A DNA stretch of 5,865 nucleotides from Prevotellaceae bacterium (GTDB taxonomy: Bacteria; Bacteroidota; Bacteroidia; Bacteroidales; Paludibacteraceae), in assembly GCA_031255055.1 (NCBI GenBank), contig JAIRTG010000063.1, positions 1 through 5,865 of the forward strand, written 5' to 3'. Within the stretch, counting starts at the first letter, position 1; the number at the start of each line of letters is the position of its first letter. A program made the position numbers and the translations under genes. The notes beneath the pieces were generated by a model, which ran no database searches, had not been told where the DNA came from, and saw only the letters and a list, made by a program, of their open reading frames with translations. This document shows positions 1 to 5,865 of this stretch, piece by piece.

Positions 1-83
1 TTTCGTGTTTGTTCAAATGTTTTCGTATTTGTAAAACAAAAGGTTTCGTATTTGTTCAAAAATCTATATATTTGTTCAAAAAC
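1..83. repeat. Tandem array of four ~20-bp AT-rich units with a TTTGNNCAAA core
   Basis: Four imperfect copies start at 1, 21, 44 and 64. The best copy is TTTCGTATTTGTTCAAA (44-60); copy 1 differs by one base and copy 4 keeps only the right part (TATTTGTTCAAA). The period is 20 bp, except that copy 2 is 23 bp long because its core is TTTGT-AAA-ACAAA (28-40) instead of TTTGTTCAAA. Every copy therefore keeps a TTTG...CAAA dyad. The array starts at the window edge, so more copies may lie to the left. It ends about 60 bp before the ATPase start codon. I infer a row of operator sites, or iteron-like protein-binding sites, set roughly two helical turns apart. The binding protein is unknown. There are no unique spacers, so it is not a CRISPR array. 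Confidence 0.75.
44..74 (+). promoter_or_regulatory. Possible Bacteroidota promoter for the ATPase gene
   Basis: TATATTTG at 67-74 matches the Bacteroidota -7 consensus TAnnTTTG. TTTC at 44-47 matches the -33 TTTG in three of four bases, with a 19-bp gap, which suits that class. Both elements lie inside the repeat array (copies 3 and 4), so a protein bound to the repeats would cover the promoter. Transcription would start near 78-82 and leave a leader of about 65 nt. The AT-rich, repetitive context makes chance matches likely. Confidence 0.3.
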
Positions 84-102
84 GATGTTTATCTTGTGTA
101 CT

Positions 103-127
103 CGATAAAAAAGCATTACTTTTATCG
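103..127 (+). promoter_or_regulatory. Inverted repeat in the ATPase leader
   Basis: CGATAAAA (103-110) and TTTTATCG (120-127) form a perfect 8-bp inverted repeat around a 9-nt loop, ending 17 nt before the ATPase start codon. The hexamer TCGATA occurs at 102-107 and again at 135-140. It could be a weak leader hairpin or a protein operator. It is too AT-rich to be a strong RNA structure, and there is no U-tract suited to a terminator. Confidence 0.35.
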
Positions 128-144
128 TCTATATTCGATACTGT

Positions 145-1407
145 ATGATAAATAAAGATGAAATAAAATTATTGATTGCCGAAAACCAGCGGGAGGTGCA
201 AAATAAATCGTTGATTGAACGTCCTTATATTATAGAAGATGCGCTAAACTATGTTTTTGTTGGTTTGCGGCGAGCCGGTAAATCGTATTTGATGTATCAA
301 CAGATACAAAAATTGTTGCGTAACGGACATTCGGCAGATGAGATTCTTTACTTTAATTTTGAGGACGACCGTCTTCCCTCACTTGCCCTTAGTGATTTAG
401 ACTTGCTCAAAACGAGTTATGAAGAAATGTACGATTGCCGTCCGCTCTTTTTTCTCGACGAAATTCAGATTGTTGCCGGTTGGGAAAAATTTGCTCGCCG
501 TCTTGCCGACCGTGGATATCGCGTTTTCATAACCGGCAGTAATGCGAAGATGCTCAGTAGCGAAATCGCTACCACTTTGGGCGGACGGTTTGCGATAAAA
601 GATGTGTATCCATTCTCGTTCCCCGAATTTTTGAAAGCACAAGGCATTGATATGTCCGATAAAAATGCCGCGTACAAATTTCATTCGGAAATAACAAAAA
701 ACTATGAAGTATATTTCCGGTTTGGCGGTTTGCCGGAACTGACAAAAATCGCGACCAAGCGTGAGTGGTTGAGTAACCTGTACCAAAAGGTGTTTTTCGG
801 CGATTTGGTATCGCGCTATCAAATTCGCAATGATTATGCGTTGCGCGTGCTTGTGCGCAAGTTAGCCGAAAGCGTGAAACAACCCTCGTCGTTCAGCCGG
901 CTGGCCAATGTGGTTTCGGCTGCGGGGAAAAAGGTCAGTACGGATACTACTATTGATTATTTGGGATATTTGAAAGAATCATGGATAATTTTTGCAGTAG
1001 AAAATTACTGCGCAAAACTAGCCGACAAAGAGTCCAATAAAAAATACTATTTCGTAGATAACGGATTGCTGAATCTGTTTTTGTTTGACAGTAATACGTC
1101 ATTGCTTGAAAATCAAGTAGCCATTCGTTTGCGTCAAGCGTACGGCGACGAATTGCATTTTTTTCAGGGCAGGACAGAAGTAGATTTTTATTTACCGGAA
1201 TCGAAAATCGCAATACAGGTCGCTTACAGTATGCAGGATATCGACACGCGGCAACGGGAAATGAACGGACTTGTTGAATTGTCACAAAGTTTTGAAGTGA
1301 AAAAATGCCTGATTATTACTAAAGAAGAAGAAGAAACAATTACAAAATCAGGCGTAGAAATTCAGGTTATTCCTGTCCGGAAATGGCTGTTGGGAGATAT
1401 GCCGTAG
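145..1407 (+). CDS. AAA+ family ATPase, AAA_14 plus DUF4143 domains
   Basis: A 420-residue protein, a normal full length for this family. Seen in the sequence: Walker A GLRRAGKS (residues 40-47), Walker B LFFLDE (101-106), a sensor-1-like ITGSN (129-133), and GGR (146-148) as a possible arginine finger. This is the N-terminal AAA_14 domain. The C-terminal part is the DUF4143 region, ending in a restriction-endonuclease-like fold. There E345 and D347 of the EVDF motif are present, but the usual E-x-K is replaced by Q358-V-A360, so nuclease activity is doubtful. The cellular role of this family is not established; members are common, variable accessory genes in Bacteroidota and archaea. The ATG at 145 is the first possible start after the in-frame stop at 106-108. 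The gene stands alone on its strand before a repeat/remnant region, with a phased repeat array upstream. The last residues (GDMP) follow the WLL where I expect relatives to end. Confidence 0.9.
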   Translation: MINKDEIKLLIAENQREVQNKSLIERPYIIEDALNYVFVGLRRAGKSYLMYQQIQKLLRNGHSADEILYFNFEDDRLPSLALSDLDLLKTSYEEMYDCRPLFFLDEIQIVAGWEKFARRLADRGYRVFITGSNAKMLSSEIATTLGGRFAIKDVYPFSFPEFLKAQGIDMSDKNAAYKFHSEITKNYEVYFRFGGLPELTKIATKREWLSNLYQKVFFGDLVSRYQIRNDYALRVLVRKLAESVKQPSSFSRLANVVSAAGKKVSTDTTIDYLGYLKESWIIFAVENYCAKLADKESNKKYYFVDNGLLNLFLFDSNTSLLENQVAIRLRQAYGDELHFFQGRTEVDFYLPESKIAIQVAYSMQDIDTRQREMNGLVELSQSFEVKKCLIITKEEEETITKSGVEIQVIPVRKWLLGDMP

Positions 1408-1449
1408 GCTGCGCTACGCTTGCACATGGCTACGGAGCGGAACCTGCGG
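1402..1449. repeat. GC-rich imperfect inverted repeat, REP-like
   Basis: The left arm 1402-1415 (CCGTAGGCTGCGCT) matches the reverse complement of the right arm 1436-1449 at 11 of 14 positions; two of the three differences become G-U wobbles in RNA from one strand or the other. A shorter pairing, CCGTAG (1402-1407) with CTACGG (1430-1435), competes with it. The element is clearly more GC-rich than the AT-rich DNA on either side. It overlaps the ATPase stop codon (1405-1407), and its right end coincides with the break in the antitoxin-like frame. It has no U-tract, so it is not a standard intrinsic terminator. It may be a dispersed palindromic repeat, but only one copy is visible here. Confidence 0.5.
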
Positions 1450-1454
1450 CTTAA

Positions 1455-1550
1455 ATCAGCTTGTTCTATGCCCTTACGTACCCTGCGGAAATCGCGCATA
1501 AAGCGTTTGCCTGCTGCCGTTGTATCGTCGATTTTTACGGTGTGTATCAT
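1455..1550 (-). pseudogene. Truncated N-terminus of a small antitoxin-like protein
   Basis: Read on the minus strand from the ATG at 1550-1548, the frame begins MIHTVKIDDTTAAGKR and continues about 32 residues to roughly KGIEQAD. From memory this resembles the start of a family of ~70-residue Bacteroidota proteins that often sit beside RelE/ParE-type toxins. The expected second half (the ENP...GYMT..EFR type of ending) is missing. Instead the frame reads into the GC-rich inverted repeat and then across the ATPase 3' end, giving an arginine- and cysteine-containing tail with no family character before stopping near 1362. No toxin gene follows. I therefore call it a remnant. The family assignment is recalled and could not be searched, and a chance frame remains possible. 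Confidence 0.4.
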
Positions 1551-1573
1551 AATCGCTGCTTATTATTTTAGAA

Positions 1574-1606
1574 CAAGGTTAGCATTAAATTACCAATTAC
1601 ACACAA
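1574..1606 (-). promoter_or_regulatory. Weak minus-strand promoter candidate for the antitoxin-like remnant
   Basis: On the minus strand, TTGT (1606-1603) is followed after 21 bp by TAACCTTG (1581-1574), one mismatch from TAnnTTTG. It lies 23 bp before the ATG of the antitoxin-like remnant. The spacing suits Bacteroidota promoters, but both elements are imperfect and the DNA is AT-rich. Confidence 0.2.
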
Positions 1607-1656
1607 GCGGATAAAAATGATTTGCAAAATTTATAGGGGAAAGTATAAAAATAATA

Positions 1657-1664
1657 TAACTTTG
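1657..1664 (+). promoter_or_regulatory. Bacteroidota -7 element of the HTCS gene
   Basis: TAACTTTG is an exact match to TAnnTTTG and ends only 7 nt before the HTCS start codon. No good -33 TTTG lies 19-21 bp upstream; the sequence there is TTATAG-like, and a TTTG at 1621-1624 is too far away. If used, transcription would start at or within a few bases of the ATG, giving a leaderless or very short-leader mRNA. Confidence 0.5.
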
Positions 1665-1671
1665 TAGCCGT

Positions 1672-4600
1672 ATGAAAAACTACACATTATCACTTTTGAT
1701 TTATTGTTTGCTGTTTTCCTGTACGGAAAAAGAAAACCGCCGGACAGAGGTTGTATTCCCCTCACAGGAGAATAGTAAGCTGTTGATTTCCTCCGATATT
1801 TCCAACCATCAGATCACTTCGTTTGCCGAGGATGCCACAGGGTACATCTGGATGGGTACGGCGCGGGGCGCCAACAAGTATAATGCGCATGAGTTTTACC
1901 AGTATTTCAGCAGCGAGGATTCGTCGAGCATCAGCGGGAATCATGTGAACCGGATTTTCAGGGATTCCAAAGACCGGCTGTGGTTCTGTACCACAAACGG
2001 CGTGAATATATATACCGACAAAGATTGTTTCCGCCGGGTCAAAGTTGAAACGCAAAGCCAAAACGGCGTACATATTTTTGAAGACAAACAGGGGCGGATT
2101 TTCCTGAATATGGTGGAGCAGCTTTGCGAATATGACGAAGAACACAATACTTTCGGGGTGGTGATCCCGGACTTCGACAGCGACGCCAAATGGAGCAACC
2201 ATTGCGTTATCGATTCGGAGGGCGATTTGTGGTCGGTTACGGGCAGTTTTATCCGCCGTTTCGATACGGAGACCAAGAAATTGAAGTCGAAAACCGATTT
2301 CGGCAATTTTATCCATTACGCTTTCCTGCGCGACAACGGCGAACTGTGGCTTGCGTCGGGTTTCACGCTCGCGGTTTTTGATACCAAAACCGAAAAGTTT
2401 ACCGACCTCCCCGCCGCTATCCGCCGTCACCCGGCACTGTCGCAAACGGTGGTCACGTACATTCATCCTTATTCCAACTCCTCGTTGCTGATCAGTACAC
2501 ATAAGGGGCTGTTCCTTTATGACTTCCTGTCGGAAACAATCATTCACCAGTCGGAGGACGGATTTCCTTTCCAAGCGCCGGATTTTAAGATTACCACCAT
2601 GTTCACCGATTCACAGAACAATTTGTGGATCGGCTCGTCCGACCAGGGGATTGCTGCGAAATACAGCTATCAGGAGCGGTTTAACCACAACAGTTATCTT
2701 GTTTCGCAATTTGAAAACAAATCGGTCACTTCTATCGTGGCGGACGAAGACGAAAACCTTTGGATTACCACGTCGCTGAACGGCATTTTTCTTTACGATA
2801 CGAAGCATAAGAAAATCCGCCCGATGGATGTGACGCCGTTCTTTCCCGAAGAAAAATACTATACGAACCGGATTACAAGCACGTTTATCGACCGCGAAAA
2901 TTACATCTGGCTGATTACCGAAACCGGGCGACTGATCCGGTGCCGCTACGACGGCAGCCGCCTGCACCCGGTGAACAACTTTTTTGTCCCGACCTCCATT
3001 TCGGTAATGACGCAAGACAAGAATGGTACGATTTATGCCATCGGTTTTAATGCCAACATTTTTATTTTGAAAAAAGGCGACGGTGAATTTCAGGCGAAAC
3101 CGCTTTACCCGATGGATATGTTTGTCTTTACGAGCGGATTGATCACGCTTACCGACGGCCATTTGTGCGTGGCGTCGTTCGGGCAGAGCATGCGCATTAT
3201 CAATCCCGAAAGCTGGGAATCGCAAGAGGTGGATATTAAAGGCTATATCAAGAAAACGGTTTGCGTGCCGACAGCGCTTTTTGAGGATTCATACGGCGAT
3301 ATCTGGATCGGCACCTATTTCAACGGGCTTTTCCGCTATGTGCGAAAAACAAATACGATAGAACGGATTCCGGGAACAAGCTGCTCGGAGATTGCGGCTA
3401 TCCGGGAGGATTCGCAAGCAAATATATGGGTAAGCACTTTGTCGGGATTGGGAAAATACGACCGGGTACAACGAAAGTTTACCAACTATTACAAAAGTGA
3501 CGGCATCGGCGGTAATCAGTTCAACGAACGCGCTTCATGCCGCACGGCAGACGGTACACTGATTTTCGGAGGAACGCACGGCCTGACGTTTTTCAATCCG
3601 CAGGACGAAATGCCGAAACGGAAAATTCCACTGGTGTTCGAGAGCCTGAAAATTAATAACCGCCTCATTATGCCCGGCGACAAAATTATAGACAGGCATT
3701 TGTCGTATAATCCGGTCATTCGCCTGCGGCACGACGAAAACAACATTGCCATTTCGTACTCGGCGCTGGATTATGCCGAATTTCCGCGCATAAGGTATTT
3801 TTGCAAACTGGAAGGTGCAGAGGAAAACTGGCGCGAAATGGATAATCGGCGTGAGATGTATTTTTCGAACCTTGCGCCCGGAAAATACACGTTTCGCGTG
3901 AAGATCATGAACCACGACCAAACCGTTATCGACGACGAAAACGCGATAGGAATCCACATCTCTCCCGCGTGGTGGTGGTCTTGGTGGGCGAAAACGCTTT
4001 ATTTTTTAATCTTCGCCGCCTTGTCTTTGATTATTCATAAAATCATTAAGAATACGAGGAAAAACAAATCGCTCGTCCGGCAAAAGGAACTGGAAAAAGA
4101 GCAGGAGAAGCGGATTAATAAAATGAACATGAGTTTCTTTACCAACGTGTCGCACGAATTTCGCACGCCGCTCACGATGATTTCGGGACCTGTTTCGCAA
4201 CTTTGCAATGATAAAACGATTACGGGTGAAAACAAAAAAATACTCTATATTATACAGCGTAGCGTCAACCGCATGTTGAAATTGGTTAACCAGTTGTTGG
4301 ATTTCAACAAACTGGAAGAAGACGTATTGAAACTGCATGTGCGCCGCACCGATATTATTTCCGAACTGCAAAATATGACCGGTATTTTCCGCATCAATGC
4401 CGATAACAAGCAAATTTCGCTTATTACGAGAGGTTTGGAAGATGTGTTTATTACCTGGCTCGACAGTGACAAGTTGGACAAAATTGTCGGCAACCTGCTT
4501 ACCAACGCACTGAAATTTACACCTTCGGGCGGGAAAATTATAGTAAGTTTCGATTTGGAGGATGATTTTATCAAAATAACAGTTGAAGACAACGGCCGCG

Positions 4601-5664
4601 GTATTCCGTCCGACAAGCTCGAAAAGATTTTCGAACGTTATTACCAGGTTATCGACAACGAAAACGGCACTTACAACTACGGTACAGGCATTGGGTTGTA
4701 TTACGCAAAACGTCTTGCACAGTTGCACCACGGAACAATTTTTGCCGGAAACAGCGCCGAAAACGGCGCGATTTTCACACTGCGGTTACCTACAGGCGAC
4801 AAGGCTTATTCCGCCGAAGAAAAAGAGGCGGGCAAAGAAGAACAAAACGAGGTGTTTCCGCTGCAAACTACGCAGCAGCTGGGCAAAATGAAGTCGGAAC
4901 ACAGTGACCGTACGCCATACAAAATTCTCGTGGTGGACGACGATACCGAAATCGGACACTATCTCAATACGCTTTTGTCGGCCGAATATAAGGTCATTAA
5001 CCGCTTTGACGCAGACAGCGCATACAAGACCATCGAAGAAGAAATGCCCGACTTAATCATTTCGGACGTGGTAATGCCGGGCGTGAGCGGCTACGAGTTT
5101 TGCCGTGCCATAAAAAACGACTTGCAACTTTGCCACCTGCCTGTGATTTTGGTAACCGCCAAAACGATGGTCGAGAGCCAGGTGCAGGGACTGGAGGCGG
5201 GCGCAGACGCCTACGTGTCAAAACCCTTTGCTCCCGATTACCTGTTGGCGCTGGTAAAATCGCAACTCAGCAACCGCGAAAAAATCCGCAATATCCTGTC
5301 GTCCAAAACCCAAACCGACAAATCGGTGGAAAATATTCTTTCACCGCACGACAATGTTTTCATGACGGAACTGTACCGGCTCATGGAAGCCGAGCTTTCC
5401 AATTCCGAGTTGAATATCACCCGCATGACGGAAGCGCTGAAGGTTTCCCGCACCAAGCTGTATTACAAAATAAAAGGATTGACGGGTAATAATCCCAATG
5501 TGTTTTTCAAAACGTATAAACTCAACCGCGCAGCGGAACTGCTGCGGGAAGGCAAACTCAATATCTCCGAGATTGCCGACATTACCGGATTCAGCACTTT
5601 GTCGCATTTTTCGGCGAGTTTCAAGATCCGGTTCGGTGTCCCGCCAAGCGAATGGAAGAAATAA
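1672..5664 (+). CDS. Hybrid two-component system regulator (HTCS)
   Basis: A 1330-residue membrane protein joining a sensor kinase and an AraC-type response regulator in one chain. Domains in order: a short signal sequence with possible lipobox LFSC (C17); fourteen Reg_prop-type blades (about 45-645; W-G-T motifs such as YIWMGT 58-63, LWIGS 318-322) forming two seven-bladed periplasmic propellers; a Y_Y_Y domain (about 685-755); a Trp-rich membrane segment (about 770-792); HisKA with phospho-acceptor H828 in SHEFRTP; HATPase with N945, DNGRGIP (973-979), FERYYQ (987-992) and GTGIGL (1004-1009); a charged linker; a receiver with D1089-D1091, phospho-acceptor D1132, T1162 and K1184; and two C-terminal AraC helix-turn-helices (about 1244-1330). 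All key catalytic residues are present. Known relatives bind oligosaccharides and activate polysaccharide utilisation loci; the ligand cannot be read here and no SusC/D pair is in view. The start is supported by the signal sequence and the -7 element; the next Met is residue 61, inside blade 1. Confidence 0.97.
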   Translation: MKNYTLSLLIYCLLFSCTEKENRRTEVVFPSQENSKLLISSDISNHQITSFAEDATGYIWMGTARGANKYNAHEFYQYFSSEDSSSISGNHVNRIFRDSKDRLWFCTTNGVNIYTDKDCFRRVKVETQSQNGVHIFEDKQGRIFLNMVEQLCEYDEEHNTFGVVIPDFDSDAKWSNHCVIDSEGDLWSVTGSFIRRFDTETKKLKSKTDFGNFIHYAFLRDNGELWLASGFTLAVFDTKTEKFTDLPAAIRRHPALSQTVVTYIHPYSNSSLLISTHKGLFLYDFLSETIIHQSEDGFPFQAPDFKITTMFTDSQNNLWIGSSDQGIAAKYSYQERFNHNSYLVSQFENKSVTSIVADEDENLWITTSLNGIFLYDTKHKKIRPMDVTPFFPEEKYYTNRITSTFIDRENYIWLITETGRLIRCRYDGSRLHPVNNFFVPTSISVMTQDKNGTIYAIGFNANIFILKKGDGEFQAKPLYPMDMFVFTSGLITLTDGHLCVASFGQSMRIINPESWESQEVDIKGYIKKTVCVPTALFEDSYGDIWIGTYFNGLFRYVRKTNTIERIPGTSCSEIAAIREDSQANIWVSTLSGLGKYDRVQRKFTNYYKSDGIGGNQFNERASCRTADGTLIFGGTHGLTFFNPQDEMPKRKIPLVFESLKINNRLIMPGDKIIDRHLSYNPVIRLRHDENNIAISYSALDYAEFPRIRYFCKLEGAEENWREMDNRREMYFSNLAPGKYTFRVKIMNHDQTVIDDENAIGIHISPAWWWSWWAKTLYFLIFAALSLIIHKIIKNTRKNKSLVRQKELEKEQEKRINKMNMSFFTNVSHEFRTPLTMISGPVSQLCNDKTITGENKKILYIIQRSVNRMLKLVNQLLDFNKLEEDVLKLHVRRTDIISELQNMTGIFRINADNKQISLITRGLEDVFITWLDSDKLDKIVGNLLTNALKFTPSGGKIIVSFDLEDDFIKITVEDNGRGIPSDKLEKIFERYYQVIDNENGTYNYGTGIGLYYAKRLAQLHHGTIFAGNSAENGAIFTLRLPTGDKAYSAEEKEAGKEEQNEVFPLQTTQQLGKMKSEHSDRTPYKILVVDDDTEIGHYLNTLLSAEYKVINRFDADSAYKTIEEEMPDLIISDVVMPGVSGYEFCRAIKNDLQLCHLPVILVTAKTMVESQVQGLEAGADAYVSKPFAPDYLLALVKSQLSNREKIRNILSSKTQTDKSVENILSPHDNVFMTELYRLMEAELSNSELNITRMTEALKVSRTKLYYKIKGLTGNNPNVFFKTYKLNRAAELLREGKLNISEIADITGFSTLSHFSASFKIRFGVPPSEWKK

Positions 5665-5694
5665 TTTGCATGCAGCTCCCATGTGCCTGCCTTG

Positions 5695-5709
5695 TAGAAG
5701 TAGCTTCTA
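5695..5709. other. Small hairpin between convergent genes
   Basis: TAGAAG (5695-5700) and CTTCTA (5704-5709) form a 6-bp stem with a 3-nt loop, in the 66 bp between the HTCS stop and the stop of the minus-strand frame. Neither strand has a U-tract after the stem (AAAAG on plus, CAAGG on minus), so it is a poor intrinsic terminator. A 9-bp direct repeat, GCCTGCCTT (5685-5693 and 5724-5732), flanks it. An 8-bp palindrome, TGCATGCA, lies at 5667-5674. Confidence 0.25.
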
Positions 5710-5730
5710 AAAGAACAACCGGCGCCTGCC

Positions 5731-5865
5731 TTAGGATTTGGCGGGGAAAAAATGGTTTTCGGGCTGTTTGCTTACCAGTGCGGATTGCTTGCCGGCGTCC
5801 CTGTCTGTGATGCGTGATACCGATTGAATATTTTTGATTTTGGACAGGGCGATGCACATTTTCTG
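5731..5865 (-). CDS. 3' end of an unidentified minus-strand gene, partial
   Basis: A minus-strand frame is open from the window edge to a TAA at 5733-5731, giving 44 residues. It contains an ATG at 5859-5857, but the two codons before it are also open, so the true start is probably outside. The translation is soluble and balanced (ALSKIKNIQSVSRITDRDAG, later ending ENHFFPAKS), with codons that look like those of a real gene. A longer minus-strand frame in another phase over the same DNA (5621-5857) is strongly basic and overlaps the HTCS end, so I regard that one as the shadow. The SKIKNIQSVSRI stretch loosely recalls the V-x-S-V-x-R-I pattern of ACT-type domains, too weak to name a family. 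It converges with the HTCS gene, with 66 bp between the stops. Confidence 0.4.
   Translation of the reverse strand, partial: QKMCIALSKIKNIQSVSRITDRDAGKQSALVSKQPENHFFPAKS

Noticed and set aside
1..83. CRISPR array
   Set aside because: The units are 20 bp with only about 3 bp between conserved parts; there are no unique spacers of normal length and no cas genes.
1321..1336. GAA trinucleotide run in the ATPase gene as a phase-variation tract
   Set aside because: Only about four repeats, encoding a Lys/Glu stretch; gain or loss of a unit stays in frame, so it would not switch the gene.
1420..1614. Plus-strand 64-residue frame between the two large genes
   Set aside because: It runs through the inverted repeat and antisense to the antitoxin-like remnant, shows no family resemblance, and has no promoter or ribosome-binding context. 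Its hydrophobic stretch is antisense to the remnant's start.
1762..2574. 270-residue minus-strand frame opposite the HTCS propeller
   Set aside because: It is antisense to strongly supported propeller blades and its composition has no domain character; the HTCS codon bias keeps the opposite frame open.
4006..4731. 241-residue minus-strand frame opposite the HTCS kinase domain
   Set aside because: It is antisense to the membrane segment, HisKA and HATPase motifs, which are all intact on the plus strand.
5695..5709. Bidirectional intrinsic terminator
   Set aside because: The stem is only 6 bp and no U-tract follows it on either strand.
5621..5857. 78-residue minus-strand frame at the right edge
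   Set aside because: Strongly basic, histidine/arginine-rich composition, and it overlaps the HTCS C-terminus. The frame ending at 5731 over the same DNA looks more natural.

Overview
The window looks like chromosomal DNA from a member of the Bacteroidota, most likely order Bacteroidales. Three things point there. It carries a complete hybrid two-component system (HTCS) of the two-propeller, one-polypeptide kind typical of gut and polysaccharide-degrading Bacteroidota. A TAnnTTTG-type -7 promoter element stands directly before that gene. The AAA+/DUF4143 ATPase has the C-terminal motif style I associate with this phylum. No species can be named from the sequence alone.

Layout from left to right: (1) 1-83, an AT-rich array of four copies of a ~20-bp unit whose core is the dyad TTTGNNCAAA; it probably continues left of the window. 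(2) 84-144, a short leader with an 8-bp inverted repeat. (3) 145-1407, a plus-strand ATPase of the AAA_14 + DUF4143 family. (4) 1402-1449, a GC-rich imperfect inverted repeat touching the ATPase stop codon. (5) about 1455-1550 on the minus strand, a short reading frame that resembles the N-terminus of a small Bacteroidota antitoxin-like protein and is cut off at the inverted repeat. (6) 1551-1671, non-coding DNA with the HTCS promoter. (7) 1672-5664, the 1330-residue HTCS regulator. (8) 5665-5730, a short convergent intergenic stretch. (9) 5731-5865 on the minus strand, the 3' end of an unidentified gene that runs off the window.

The two large genes are probably not functionally linked. They are separated by 264 bp holding a repeat and a gene remnant, and the HTCS has its own promoter element. 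The HTCS should sense a glycan fragment in the periplasm and activate a nearby polysaccharide utilisation locus, but no SusC/SusD or glycoside hydrolase gene lies inside the window, so its target is outside or distant. The ATPase is a stand-alone accessory gene of unknown physiological role. The ATPase/repeat/antitoxin-remnant block looks like an accessory patch next to the regulator. I did not find convincing evidence of a wholly new system. The least explained signals are the phased repeat array before the ATPase and the repeat/remnant junction after it.
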